Below, piece after piece: positions 1-12,040 of a DNA stretch of 64,000 nt. The DNA lies in the NCBI GenBank assembly GCA_024760905.1, contig CM045746.1, forward strand, positions 5,383,501 through 5,447,500. The letters are read 5' to 3'. Origin of the DNA: Plotosus lineatus. Taxonomy: Eukaryota > Chordata > Actinopteri > Siluriformes > Plotosidae. Below the pieces are notes generated by a model that was not told where the DNA came from, ran no database searches, and saw nothing but the letters and a program-made list of their open reading frames with translations. The stretch's first letter is position 1, and each line of letters opens with the position of its first letter. The position numbers and the translations under genes are program-made.

Positions 1-1577
1 ATTTTGGTTGCAGTTTGGTTGTCTCTGATATGACAGAAGGAAATGTGCAAATTAAGGCCAGTTGAAAAAAAAAAAAAGTTGATTTGATCTGCGGCCTAAT
101 CCACAGCACACTTTAACACAACTAAACATTACGAGAATGGAGGTCATGCCCACCCAGTCTCAAAATAGCTTTCAAGTTCCCAAGTGTTCCAACAGATGTG
201 CTGCAAAAACCTATGGAATTATGTGTTTGATCAATGAAAGACAAAACACAGCCTTTACAAAGCCTAAAATCTATGTGGTTTAATAAACATTAAATGTTCA
301 ATGAGTCTACACCTGAGATGTATTTCTAGGATACAAACAAAAGCATTAAGAAACAGTTCACAATGTCTCCAGTCTATCCTACAGTATTCTTAGTCTGATC
401 TTTCCTGAACATGCACTAGGGAGACAGTTTCAGAAACTCCAACCCCACAATGCTTTTTGACTGCATCTTCCTATCAGTACAATTTACCAGGTAATGAGTT
501 CCATAGGTGTTCAAGTCCAGAGCTCACTATCCTTATCCAGGGTGATCAGGTTGAGTCTCAGAGTTTCCGATCCCTTGCTTGAATAGGACTCTGTGTTTGG
601 TTAGGTTCACCATGCTGAAAATACACTGTCTCCGGATGTGTCAGTGAGACCTGGGCACTCATAACCTCGTCAGTGGTTCACCTGAGGCTCTTTATTGGAT
701 TTTTTTTTTAAACAAGGAACCACTGAATATCAGGAACACCCCACAACACCCCCATGTTGCCAGAAGTCATTCCAATATTTATATTTCCCCATTTTTCCTG
801 CTGCTAACACATCACCGTCAAAATCCCTTACCTTGCATTAGACATTAAGTTAATTTATGGTGACAACAGCACAACACAAGTTGTAAACTGAATATTACCC
901 TCCACCTGGTCTGTTCACTAGCTGCACTGTTTGCTATGATCTTTAGCAGCTTTTACAGGAAGGGAAACAAGCCAAGCGCTGCCTGTCATAAGTGCATGTC
1001 AAGACAGGATGCATATGCTAGATGAGACTTTATTGTGAACTCGCAACCCAAGAAAGGACAAAACCCAAATTTAAACAAATACATATGGCCTGCAGTTGGC
1101 TAATAACAGTAAACTATGCAAAACAAGCATGAGACAAAGAAAACACACAACCAAGAAAACCGAGGCCGATGCCGTGAAGGATGCTAAATGGTATAACGCC
1201 ACACACATCAGCAATGTATAGAGAAAGCTTGAATCCACTTCCATGACTGGGAATGCTTCCCACTCAGGGAAATGCAATTAGTCAGCAAATGATAAATGGC
1301 ATTGTGACAGTACTACAGCATCACAGACATGGATGAAGTCGCAAGTTCAGAGGTGGGCAAGTAACAGCACCTGCGGTGAAAATATTTCAAAAACCATTTA
1401 AAAACACTATTGTTTTTTGGTTTATACTGAAAGTCCCTGGTCTGAGATTTCACTAAAGTGACCTCACACTTGATGATATAATAATCTGATAACTGTTTGT
1501 TATTTGAATAAAATAATCCAGAGTTTTGTATGGATAAACTCTCTGCTGTTTTTTTTTAAATTTGATTATTTTTTTAG
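1..1577. other. non-coding stretch, probably last intron of the kinase-like gene
   Basis: No open frame resembles a known protein and no element with recognisable ends was found. The stretch ends in a T-rich tract and AG just before the exon at 1578, so if that exon is real this is its upstream intron. Confidence 0.4.
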
Positions 1578-1773
1578 ATACTCCATCATTAAAGCATGCT
1601 GTCGGTTGAGACCACATGAACGAGCGCCACTGACGGAGGTGACTTCAATGCTCTGGTTAGCTGAGAGTCATGCCAGTGACATGGTGCCACTTCAAGGCCA
1701 AGGGCCCCTGGACATTGGAAAGTACATGCAGGAAGCCGGCTACAGAGATGCTTACAACTTCACTGTCATTTAA
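1578..1773 (+). CDS. terminal coding exon of a protein kinase, probably STYK1-like
   Basis: The exon follows a pyrimidine-rich tract ending in AG at 1576-1577 and reads open to a TAA at 1771-1773, giving about 64 residues. The start, YSIIKACCRLRPHERAPL, fits kinase subdomain XI: a hydrophobic helix, Cys-Cys, then an R-P-x-x-R element where most kinases have W-x-x-x-P-x-x-R-P. The remaining 40 residues form a short C-terminal tail ending DAYNFTVI. From memory, vertebrate STYK1 (NOK), a membrane-anchored pseudokinase-like protein, has a similar YSIIK-C start and ends in Y-N-Y-S-x-hydrophobic, so STYK1 is my best guess. The exon starts with one base completing a split codon. The upstream exons lie outside the window. 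Another divergent tyrosine-kinase-like protein cannot be excluded. Confidence 0.5.
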
Positions 1774-2023
1774 GAGGATCATTTTGAAAGTCTGGATTTT
1801 TTAAATGAACTGAATTCTCCTGCAGTGAAATGAATACATGTGTACTGTGTACTGCTGTAGACCAAATGTAGTGTTTTTTATACTGTGGTTGTGGTCTACT
1901 GGGGAGGTGGTGTAGCATGTTCGATATTAAGTGCAAACTACTGAAATACATATAATATGCACATGATAAACATCTCTCCACCATGTTTATCTTACATCTG
2001 TCAGAATGAGAAATAATCTCAAG
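1774..2023 (+). other. presumed 3' UTR and downstream flank of the kinase gene
   Basis: This lies directly after the TAA. I found no clear AATAAA signal, so the transcript end is not placed. Confidence 0.3.
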
Positions 2024-2070
2024 TCCCAACCTTGGGATCCAGCACTCTTCCATCGGGCCTCCACTGCTCC
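2024..2070 (-). repeat. tRNA-like head fragment of SINE family 2
   Basis: This matches the head of the SINE copies at 4262-4617 and 12041-12383 (CCAACCTTGGGATCCAGCAC followed by a degenerate CCACTGCTCC). Only the tRNA-related part remains, and it abuts the next repeat. Confidence 0.6.
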
Positions 2071-2415
2071 ATTCATTCATTTTCTGAACCACTAATTACG
2101 ATCGCGCAGAGGCTGGCGCCCATCTCAGCAGACTCTGGGTGAAGTCTGGGTACATCTTGGACAGCTCTCCAGGCAATCACAGGGCCAACCAACACTCACA
2201 CAACCGTTCATACTGACACTCACACCTAGGGGGGATTTGGAACGGCCAATTAACCTACTGTGCATGTTTTTGGACTGTGGCAGGAAACCAGAGTAACCAG
2301 AGCCACACAAGCACAGGAAGAACATGCAAACTCCACACAGAAACGCCCAAGCTGGGAATTGAACCTAAGCCTTCTTGCTGTGAGCCGGACGTATGAACCA
2401 CTACACTACCGTGCC
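2071..2415 (-). repeat. SINE family 1 copy (common fish-type dispersed repeat)
   Basis: On the minus strand a tRNA-like head (GGCACGGTAGTGTAGTGGTT, then a degenerate B box) is followed by a body with TGCATGTTCTTCC and GTTTCCTGCCACAGTCCAAA, and a tail ending near AATGAATGAATG. Related copies are at 30895-31083 and 41035-41240. From established knowledge this type of repeat is abundant in fish genomes. Confidence 0.65.
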
Positions 2416-2424
2416 AATTTGGCC

Positions 2425-2462
<38 letters not shown>

Positions 2463-2750
2463 CTGTTACTCATTTTCTGCAACCGATTAATCCTAATCAG
2501 GGTCGCGGGGAGGTTGGCTCCCATCCCAGCCGACTCCGGTTGAGGGCAGAGTACACCCTGCACAGACAGGGCGTCGCAGGGCTGAAACACACTGACAGCA
2601 ATGCAGCTACTCTTGTCGAATGTCAGCAATGGTTCTTTTACATGAACCTCTCACCGTAGACAGTGAGACATGGCCAGCCTTTGATAACCCAGTTAGTGCA
2701 CTGGGGGGACAATGACAACCCGTTCAGAGTGGGGCTTCAACCCCCAGGAT
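2425..2750 (-). repeat. (CAT)n tract and truncated SINE family 2 copy
   Basis: A pure CAT tract (2425-2462) forms the 3' tail of a minus-strand SINE, as it does in the copy at 4262. The body is recognisable through GAGGGCAGAGTACACCCTG and the CTTTGATAACCCAGTTAG segment. It stops at the B box region, so the A-box end is missing. The short poly-His and poly-Ile frames here come from the tract. Confidence 0.7.
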
Positions 2751-2923
2751 ACAGGATTTTTAATAGCCATTTGTGCTTTTACACACATAGGAATTATTTG
2801 TAAGGTTGTTCAAAGAGTCAAGTTGCAAAACAGAAAAAAAGGCTGAAATCAACAACACACAAACTGCTATAAAATAAATACTGTACATAAAAATTCTATA
2901 TTTGAAAGGACCTTATACTGACC

Positions 2924-3060
2924 CCAATCTTAGGATCAGTGATTCAGCACCTTTACCACCAGGTCACCAATGGCCCATTATTATTATTATTATTATTATT
3001 ATTATCATAATCATCATCATTATTATTATTATCGTCATTATTATTATTATCAATATTATT
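2924..3060 (-). repeat. SINE family 2 head fragment followed by an (ATT)n tract
   Basis: Positions 2924-2977 match only the tRNA-like head of SINE family 2. They run straight into an imperfect ATT/ATC tract to 3060. Confidence 0.6.
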
Positions 3061-3078
3061 AGATAGTGAGTTAGAATA

Positions 3079-3224
3079 ATGAGACTGATTCGTTCTTTTC
3101 ACCGGATATCGCTGTTTTATTATCGGTTACTCTCAAGTGGCGGAAGCGGAAATTGTTCCTGGTTTCGAGGAGGCTCAGCTTCCAATCATCCCTGCGCTCC
3201 ATCCCTCCAGCTTTCTTCCGAAAG
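3079..3224 (+). promoter_or_regulatory. candidate promoter and non-coding first exon of the epsin gene
   Basis: A short non-repeat island, relatively CpG-rich, contains ETS-like GGCGGAAGCGGAAAT. It ends in a strong splice donor, AAAG|GTTAGT, with GT at 3225. It lies between the kinase exon and the first coding epsin exon, whose acceptor (31360) begins with 16 nt of 5' UTR and therefore needs an upstream partner. No TATA box is evident. The assignment is by position and splice-site quality only; the first exon could lie elsewhere in the 28 kb upstream of 31361. Confidence 0.35.
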
Positions 3225-3980
3225 GTTAGTAGTAATAAGAATTAGATGTGTGAACCCGTGGAAAGAGTCATCGGTGTTCTCCCCTTTCTTCTTTTATTTA
3301 TTTGTTTGTTTGTTCATTTGTCCAGTTAGAAACCTCAGCTGGAGTTCGTGCTTCTTGTAACTCGCTTATCGAATGATACACACAGTCCACTTCCGGTTTG
3401 AATGACGCTGGTGTGTGAATTATTCGTCACATGATGGAATATTAGAGGAACTGAATCATTTAGATAAATATCTGGAATGCAAGAGGAGAACTGATTACTG
3501 CACGAGCTGCTAACGTTAACTGCATTCTCATCTAGTGAATATACAGCCGGCTATACTGGGAAGTTATACTGGTTATACTGGGGATAGCATTAACACGTTT
3601 AATCTGTTTATTGTGTGCAGGCGATGCTGGTGTGCGGGTTCTGCTTTTACAGCAGAGTAACACGCGCACACACGTTAACCCAAGCTGAGGGAAACACTGT
3701 TGATTTTCTAATTTGATTTTCTAATTTTCTGCAGATTTAGAAAAAAATAACGTTTTTCACATTATTGTAGTGTATGAGATCAATATGCAGTAAAGGCTGA
3801 TAGGTGCAGGATAATATTCCTTGGAGAGAAGCAGCATCATCAAATTATCAGTAGGATGACTCAAAGTCAAAATGTAACACGGGCAGAATGATTTGCCTTC
3901 TATTCACTAATAATAGCTTTAGGTAGTAATTGTGTAATTAATTCCACTGGGCTGATTGGTGTTCAGCTTTTCTTTATTAT
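3225..3980. other. non-coding stretch without recognised content
   Basis: Unique-looking sequence after the candidate first exon. It has scattered CpG near 3340-3680 and is AT-rich afterwards. No gene or element ends were seen. Confidence 0.4.
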
Positions 3981-4261
3981 CAGACAGACAGACATTTTAT
4001 TCAATAAAAGGCCATTAGCCCAAAATACAAACAAAATGAATAAATTAAAGCATGAACTATTGTTGTAGACCAGTTGAATTTCTGATTTTCTTAACATGGA
4101 TAAGAAATAAGCATAGGTTACAGATTACATTAACATCAGTTGATGACTTAAAATTAATAAAAATGTGTTGTGATAAGGGGTACTTCAAATATTTACTTAA
4201 TGTATTTATTATACCCATGTAGCCTTTGCAATAAAGTATTACATGGATTTCATCTTCAGTT

Positions 4262-4617
4262 CATCATCATCAGTTCATTTTCTGTACACACTTAATCCTA
4301 ATTTGGATTGATGAAGCGGGGAGGCTGGCGCCCATCCCAGCCAACTTCTGGCGAGGGCAGAGTACACCCTGGACAGCTCGCCAGGCCATCGCAGGGCGGC
4401 AACACGCTGACGGCTTTACAGCCTACTCTTGTCGAAAGTCAGCAACGGTTCTTTTACATGCCTCACACCATAGACAGTGAGAGACATGGCCAGCCTTTGA
4501 TAACCCAGTTAGCTGCACTGGGGAGGACAGTGACAACCTTGTGGAGAGTGGGAATCGAACCCCCAACCTTTGGATCAGCGATCCAGCACCCTATACCACT
4601 AGACCACCACTGCCCCT
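4262..4617 (-). repeat. SINE family 2 copy A with 16-bp TSD, inserted in the LINE-A 3' UTR
   Basis: A tRNA-derived SINE on the minus strand. The A box TGGTCTAGTGG is the complement of 4596-4606 and the B box GGTTCGATTCC that of 4552-4562. The body continues to a tail with CATCATCATC at the 3' end. Both sides carry GATTTCATCTTCAGTT (4246-4261 and 4618-4633), an exact 16-bp target-site duplication. It would be transcribed by Pol III if active. Confidence 0.88.
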
Positions 4618-6162
4618 GATTTCATCTTCAGTTTCATAGATATTGTTTTTCTCACATAAAAAAAAAATGTTCCTTATAATTTAAGATTTTGTCCTTTATC
4701 TACCAGTCTCAGTGCAAAGTTTGAAAGTACCACATCTAAAATTTGCTAAACAGATTCTCAAATAAGGTGCTATATCTGAGTTTATGTATGTTTCAACATT
4801 TAGAAGAGACTTGAACAGTAAATAACTAGAGGACTTAGATGAATGCCAATTTTGGAAGAGATTATCAGATAACCTCTGCTTAAAAACTGAAATAAAAATA
4901 TCAACATCACCAATATCCTGTGATACCCAAGTGAAGCCAAACCCCTGTCTGAACAAGATATTTTTAATATACGATGCCCATGTTGTGCGTCCAGACTCAT
5001 CTAATTCCTTCAACATTAAATAGAACTGGTGAGGTAATCTAGAACTTGGAAGTCTTAAAAGTCTACACCAAAATTTAACGGCCTTTGTCATGTAAGTAAT
5101 TTGTAGGGGAAACCTGCCACATTCACCTAAAACCATATTGTTACAACAATTTTTGCCAACTTTAAAGAAATATTTACAAGTTTTTATTTGTATTTGCTCA
5201 ATAATTTTACAATAAGTGGTACCCCAAATTTCTGAACCATAACATAATATAGGTTTCACCATAGCATCAAATATTTTAAAAAGATCTACAAAAGCCAAAA
5301 CCCCTGCTCTCTTTTGATATCTATGGATAGCCATAAGAGCTTTATTAGCTTGAGAGGCAAGAGTAGTCTGAGCCTTAGTCCAAACTAGCCTAGGTGTGAC
5401 ACAATTCCCAAATACCTATAATGAAAAACAACCTCTAGCCTCTGACCACTCAAAAAACATTTTTCATAATATCTCAGAGGACCACTATTCCTAAAAACCA
5501 TAACCTTTTGTCTTTGCAATATTCACTTTCATTCCAGTGAGTTGACAAAATTTTTCTAAGCCATAAATTTTCTTCTGCAGCTGGAGAGCACTATTCGAGA
5601 CTGATGACACATCATCCGCAAACATTAGAGCATACAAATTACTAACATCAGGAGAAATATATAAACCTCGACCCCCAAACTGTTCCATACACTCTACGAG
5701 TTGATTTATAAAAAAAATTATGAACAATTGGGGACTAAGGATGCACCCTTGTGTCTATGCTACAATTAAAATATTGAGAGAGACCATGGGATGTTCTAAC
5801 ACAAGCTGATAGATTACTATACATTGATTCGAGAATGTTATAAAATCTGCCACAAATACCAACTTTCTGCAAACTCCACAATAAACTGTTATGATTAACC
5901 GTATCAAAGGCCTTGGAGAAATCTATAAATAGACAATAAAACCTCATTTTCTTCTTACATGAATATTTCTGCACCATGGCCTGGAGTGAAAATATGTGAT
6001 CAATAGTAGAGTAGTTAGCCCTAAATCCTGCCTGAGATTCATGAATAATATTCTTATTCTCACACCAAACCTTTAACCTGCTATTGAGAATAGAAGTAAA
6101 AATCTTCCAAACTGAGTCAATAAGACATATGCCTCAATAATTACTAGGATTACTTTTAACAC

Positions 6163-9100
6163 TCCTCTTCTTTTCCTTTCGGCTCCCTTCAGGGGTCGCC
6201 ACAGCAAATCATCCGCCTCCATCTCACCCTGTCCTCTGCATCTTCTTTTCTGACTCCAACGACCTTCATGTCTTCCTTCACCACATCCATAAATCTCTTC
6301 TTTGGTCTTCCTCGAGGCCTTCTGCCTGGTAGTTCCAACATCAGCATCCTACTGCCAATATACTCACTGTCCCTCCTCTGTACATGTCCAAACCATCTCA
6401 ATCTAGCCTCTCTGACTTTGTCTACAAAACATCTTACATGGGCTGTCCCTCTGATGTACTCATTTCTGATCCTATCCATCCTCGTTACTCCCAGAGAGAA
6501 CCTCAACATTTTCATCTCCGCTGCCTCCTGCCTTTTCCTCAGTGCCACTGTTTCTAAGCCATACAACATCGCTGGCCTCACCACCGTCTTGTACACTTTT
6601 CCCTTCATTCTTGCTGACACTCTCCTATCGCACATCACACCGGACACTTTTCTCCAACCATTCCAGCTTGCCTGCACACGCTTCTTCACCTCTTTTCCAC
6701 ACTCTCCATTGCTCTGGATTGTTGAGCCCAACTACTTAAAATCCTCCGCCTTCGTTATCTCTGCTCCCTGTAACATCACCGTTCCTCCTGGGTCCTTCTC
6801 ATTCACACATTCTGATTTTCTGAGGCTAACCTTCATTCCTCTCCTTTCCAGGATATACATCCACCTCTCTAGATTTTCCTGCACTTGTTCTCTGCTCTCA
6901 CTACAGATCACAATGTCATCAGCGAACATCATAGTCCATGGAGATTCTTGCCTAACCTCACCTATCAGCATGTACATAACCATAGCAAACAAGAAGGGGC
7001 TCAGAGCTGACCCTTGATGCAGTCCCACCTCCACCTTGAATTCGTCGGTCACACCGACAGCACACCTCACCGTTGTCTTACATCTCTCATACATGTCCTG
7101 CACCACTCTAACATACTTGTCTGCCACTCCAGACTTCCTCATGCAATACCACAGTTCTTCTCTTGGCACCCTGTCATATGCTTTTTCCAGATCCACAAAG
7201 GCACACTGCAGTTCCCTCTGACCTTCTCTGTACTTCTCCATTAACATCCTCAAAGCAAACATTGCATCTGTGGTGCTCTTTCTTGGCATGAAACCAAACT
7301 GTTGTTCACAAATGCTGACCTCTGCCCTTAGTCTAGCTTCCACTATTCTTTCCCATAACTTCATCGTATGGCTCATCAACTTTATCCCTCTATAGTTGCC
7401 ACAAATCTACACGTCTCCCTTGTTCTTAAAAATGGGCACCAGCATACTTCTCCTCCACTCCTCCGTCATCTGCTCACTTTCTAGGACCTTGTTGAATGTT
7501 CTTGTCAGAAAATCTACTGCTACCTCTCCTAGACACTTCCATACCTCCACAGGTATATCATCAGGACCAACTGCCTTTCCATTCTTCATCCTCTTCAGTG
7601 CCCTTCTCACTTCACCCTTACTGATCTTTGCTATATCCTGCTCCTCAATGGTCACTTCTTCTACTCTTTTTTCCTCTCATTTTCCTCATTCATCAGCTCT
7701 TCAAAGTACTCTTTCCATCTTCCCAGCACACTTCTGTCATCAGTCAATACATTTCCCTCTGTGTCCTTTATCATTCTAACTTGCTGCACGTCCTTCCCAT
7801 CTCTATTTCTCTACTGTGCCAACCTGTATAGATCATTTTCTCCCTCTTTACTGTCCAACCTATTATAAAAAGTCATCATACGCCCTCTGTTTGGCCTTAG
7901 ACACTGCTATTTTCGCCTTACGCTGTGTCTCCCTGTACTCCTGTTTACTCTCTTCAGTCCTCTCTATGTCCCACTTCTTCTTAGCTAACCTCTTCCTTTG
8001 TACACACTCTTGCACTTCCTCATTCCACCACCAAGCCTCCTTATCTACTTTCCTTCCAGAGGACACACCAAGTATTCTCCTACCTGTGTCCCTGATCACA
8101 TTTGCTGTGGTTGTCCAGTCATTTGGAAGCACTTCCTGGCCACCCAAAGCCTGTTTCAACTCCTCTTTGAAGACAACACGACACTCTTCCTTTTTCAACT
8201 TCCACCACTTTGTCTTCTGCTCTGCCTTTGGCTTCTTTACCTTCCTCACCATCAGCGTCATCCTGCACACCACCATCCTATGCTGTTTGGCAACACTCTC
8301 ACCCACTACTACTTTAGTCACTGACTTCCTTCAAATTACATTGCCTACACAAGATGTAGTCTACCTGTGTGCTCCTACCTCCGCTTTTATAAGTCACCCT
8401 ATGCTCCTGTTTCTTCTTGAAGAAAGTATTCACCACAGCCATTTCCATCCTTTTTGGAAAATCAATCAACATCTGTCCTTCTGTGTTCCTGTCCTGGATA
8501 CCAAACCTGCCCATCCCTTCCTCGTCCCCTCTGTTGCCTGCACCAACATGTCCATTGAAATCTGCACCAATGACCACTCTTTTACCTCTGGGGGTACTCT
8601 GCACCACTTCATCTTTAATCCAGAATCTCTCCTTCTCTTCTAGCTCACATCCTGCCTGTGGGGCATAAGCACTAACAACATTGAGCATCACACCTTCAAT
8701 TTCTAACTTGAGACTCATCACTCTGTCCGACACTCTTTTCACTTCTAGAACATTTCTGACAAACCCCTCCTTCAAGATGACTCCTACTCCATTTCTCTTC
8801 CCATCCACACCATGATAAAACAGCTTAAACCCTGCTCCTAAGCTTTTAGCTTTGCTACCTTTCCACCTGGTCTCCTGAACACACAGTATGTCCACCTTCC
8901 TCCTCTGCATCATGTCAACCAGCTCTCTACCTTTTCTTTGCATAGTTCTAACATTCAAAGTCCCCACTCTCAGTGCTAGACTCATGCCTTTCCTCTTCTC
9001 TCTCTGCCTACGGACACGCCTCCCACCTCTCCTTCTTCGACCAACAGTCGTCCATTTTCCATCAGCACCCTGTTGATTGACAGCACTGATGGCGGTCGTT

Positions 9101-9287
9101 GTTAACCCGGGCCGCGACCGATCCGGTATGGGGGTAATACTTCTGATTTGCATCATAAAAGTTTGGCATTGGTTTTATGTCGGATGCACTTCCTGACACA
9201 ACCCTCTGCATTTCGCCGGGCTTGGGACCGGCATAAGGGGGAGAGACAATGGTTAGTCCCCCCCCCACCCGCCTCATGGCTGCATTG
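6163..9287 (-). mobile_element. LINE-B1: near-full-length LINE-B copy inserted in LINE-A
   Basis: The 3' end is at 6163 (GAAGAGGAG tail) and the 5' end near 9287. The order on the minus strand is a 5' region, an APE endonuclease ([45 protein letters not shown]), a linker with WWWNEEVQE, reverse transcriptase ([62 protein letters not shown]) and a C-terminal GRRPRGRPKKRFMD segment. Flanks repeat as GGATTACTTTTAACAC (6147-6162) and GGATTATTTTTAACAC (9288-9303), a 16-bp TSD with one mismatch. Frameshifts break the ORF. The family resembles I/Nimb-type fish LINEs annotated as craniofacial development protein 2-like. Confidence 0.9.
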
Positions 9288-10592
9288 GGATTATTTTTAA
9301 CACCTGATTTATAAAAAGGACAAATAATGCTTTTCCCCCCATAAAACTGGAAAAGTGCCTGCATATAAAATCTTATTGAACAGCACTTTTAAATATTTGC
9401 TGACATAATTATTTGAAACCTTAATAAATTCAATTGCAATTCCATCTGTTCCTGGTGACTTATTATTGGAAAGTTTATCAATGTGATACAAAACTTCATT
9501 TTCAGTAACGTCACTATTCAGAGTTTCCAGCTCTTCATCCTCTAGTATAGTCTAAGGGTTCATATCATGTCTGTCTGTATTATCAAAATTTTCTCTAAGA
9601 AGGTGAGAAAAATGATTAAACCAGTCTTCACAACTAATATCGTTAGAGAAGTCACAAATTCAAATAGAGCCAGTGTGCTTTAGTGTTTTCCAGAATTCCT
9701 TTGGGTTATCTCTTGTAGACACTAGTTTTTCTTTCTGTGAAGTATAGGAGTCTCTTCGTTTAGAATTAAAGTTTGTTTTGAAAGATTTACGTAATGATTT
9801 ATACACTGTTATATCTAAGCCATTATCTCTGTGATCCCGGAGTGCTTTATATTTTATATGCCTCAAGTAATCCAGTTCATGGCCCCACCATGGGGCCTGT
9901 GATTTCACATTAATATTACGGTAACCTGAAAATATCCTTTTGTTGTGGTTGGCAGCCTGGTGGTACAGTTTTGTAAAAACCTTTAGTGAATCTTCAATAT
10001 TCGTGTCTATATACTGAAACAATTTGCTGCTAAAATGATTAAATAGTCCATGAAAATTAGAAATAAATAAGTCACATTGCTCTTTATCCCATATATATTT
10101 GGTCCATTCTCTGGTTGGGTGGGGACCAGGTTGGGAATGTGTTGGGAAATATAGTTCCGGTGTATCATGTTCAGTACAATTCATACCAAGTTGCTCGATA
10201 TTCAAGGAACAATGTATAGGAAAATGGTCAGAGACATCACAAATGACAACTTCAAAATCCTTAACTCGTGGAAACAACGAGGTTGATGCTATCATATAGT
10301 CGACTAAACTTGCTCCGTTATGTGTAACACAAGTAAACTGGCCCTCTTTATCCCTAAATAACCATTCGTGATATGGATTCCATAAGTACAACACAATTCT
10401 ACTAACTTTTTTCAAAATTATTATGGTTAAGAATATCTCGACTTGAAAGAGGCATTTCAAAATTATCTAAAGGTTAGTCATCAATATCGTTTTGGATAAA
10501 ATCCATATTATCGTCAGGAATAAAGTCTAGAAAGTCTTTAGTCCTTGCATTTAGGTCACTAGCTAAGAGTAATTGTTTATCGTCCAGTGCAT

Positions 10593-11419
10593 ATCATCCA
10601 GAATCCCAAGTAGCCCTAGAAAAGGTATACCAAACCCTGAAAAACATCATCAGAAGCTACTGTTTGTAAAATGAAAAATGCTGGGACTAAGGGTCCCACT
10701 TATGTTGTTCGCCGCCAGAGTTGGTGCAAGAATCATTGGTGTTGAGCCCCTTTTGAGCTTGTGTTTGTGTCCACGGTACGTGGCCCACTAAAGCTCTAGT
10801 CTGAGCCCCACTGATGAATATAAATGTACAAGTTAAAGGAAAGTTACGTACATGGACCGGTTATAACCTCCACCGCGAAAAAAATCCACTTTGTAGTCAT
10901 CTGCTGGGAACAGCTGGATTTTCCCATTTGGTAAATTCATTCTGCTTTTCTATCAAAACTCAGAATAATACCAATATTTCTGTGCTGCCAAAAAGTGGAG
11001 CTCCAAAAATATTTGCATTTATTTCTGGTAAAGAAAGATGTAAAGGTAATATAACTTGGTTTTCAATTCCATTGAAGAGAAATTATTTCTCCTCAAGAAG
11101 AAAAAAAAAAACAGTGACTAACAAAAACATGCGGTGGCGTGCACGTTGCGTTGCCTGTGTGCACACACGTGACATTAGAATCGAACTCCTGGCTTTCCGA
11201 CATTTGCATCAGTAAGGAACTCTGGAGCGCCGCTATAAAATGCTACTAGACTAAATTAGTGCATGTCACTATCTACATTACTGCATTCATGGCAATTTTC
11301 CACGGCGCCGCGGAATCCCGTGGTTTTTATCTCAAATTGGTCATTTCTATGAATCGTCTAAATCCGAGGAGAAAGTTTTAGGGGGGGAATAGGGGGTGTA
11401 GGGGTGCTTCTGGGAAGTT
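10593..11419. other. non-coding stretch without recognised content
   Basis: No repeat end or conserved frame was recognised. One 133-codon + strand frame (10814-11215) has no similarity I can name and is treated as chance. Confidence 0.35.
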
Positions 11420-11584
11420 CACTTGCTTGTGCTTGAGACAAAGTGCAGCTTATCTGGACTTTCGATCTTTCAAGTGAGCAAGTGAAGGCTGCGTACTAAA
11501 CAAGTATTCAAAGGCGCACTTGCTCATTTGAAAAATTGGAAGTCCGAATAAGCCGCGCTTTGTTTCTGTCAACTTGCTTCAAGT
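11420..11584. repeat. imperfect inverted repeat, arms about 65 bp
   Basis: The arm at 11420-11484 (CACTTGCTTGTGCTTGAGAC onward) pairs with the arm at 11517-11584 (ending AACTTGCTTCAAGTG) around a spacer of about 32 nt. Related single-arm sequence with TTTCAAGTGAGCAAG recurs inside pogo-like elements near 13280, 29865 and 56140. Confidence 0.65.
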
Positions 11585-11744
11585 GCCTACTTTCGGTGGA
11601 GCGCCTCATATTTGGAAGCTGCTCGTTGATTGGCTATTTTAAGCTTAATGCAAAGTGACTCAGCTCAGCTTCATGCAAAGTGACTCGGCTCAATGCAGAT
11701 TTGCAGCGTTTTGTGTTTAAAATGGTGCGAACTTAAATGAAAGA

Positions 11745-11981
11745 AGAGGAATCCCACATGTCAGAAATAGATAAGGATATTAAGAATAAGTTTAAGTGGG
11801 AATGCCTGAAAAAGATTGTGAAAATCGGCAAATAGACTCAGAACATATCGGAACTTTTGGCGAGTTTCATAAAGAAATCTGACGTCGCTGGCAAGGTCTT
11901 GTGTGTTTATTGCAACGACCTGATCAATTATGGATCTCGCGGATGTATTGCACTTATGGCCGACAGACAAGCGCACTTAGA
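11745..11981 (+). pseudogene. BED-type zinc-finger remnant of a transposase-like gene
   Basis: The + strand reads FKWECLKKIVKIGK, a TAG stop, then TQNISELLASFIKKSDVAGK, VLCVYCNDLINYGSRG and CIALMADRQAHLE. The Cys-x2-Cys pair followed by a YGSRG-like loop and a histidine-containing helix resembles BED or U1-like fingers at the N-terminus of hAT-type transposases. A stop and the absence of any downstream catalytic region show that it is broken. The family call is tentative. Confidence 0.45.
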
Positions 11982-12040
11982 GGTAATTACTAAATATTTA
12001 TTTTGTTTAGATTACTTGAAATCCCATTGAAATTTAACTT

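Larger units (their letters stand above)
3981..10592 (-). mobile_element. LINE-A: old 5'-truncated non-LTR retrotransposon, split by a SINE and by LINE-B1
   Basis: Minus-strand pieces encode an endonuclease remnant (ASDLNAR near 10540; SLVDYMIAS and VSDHFPIHC at 10210-10310), a linker, then reverse transcriptase: KSPGTDGI near 9440, YCLFIDFSKAFDTVNH near 5900 and ALMFADD near 5620. The C-terminal part covers 4696-5334. The 3' end at 3981 carries a CAGA-type tail plus TTCAATAAAA, as in many fish LINEs. The frame resumes across the 6163-9287 insertion: FLYKSG before it and SNPSNY after it form the expected continuous protein. Stops and frameshifts are numerous, so the copy is dead. The clade is uncertain (I/Jockey or CR1/L2 side). 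Confidence 0.8.

Noticed and set aside
2260..2659. Frames with poly-His, poly-Ile or poly-Asp runs
   Set aside because: Produced by the CAT microsatellite at 2425-2462 next to SINE sequence.
4552..4606. tRNA gene on the minus strand
   Set aside because: The A and B boxes belong to a SINE head: the element is dispersed, has a body and tail, and is flanked by a TSD.
6268..7017. 249-codon + strand frame and similar long frames opposite other LINE-B copies
   Set aside because: Antisense shadows of LINE-B reverse-transcriptase coding sequence; the minus strand carries the RT motifs.
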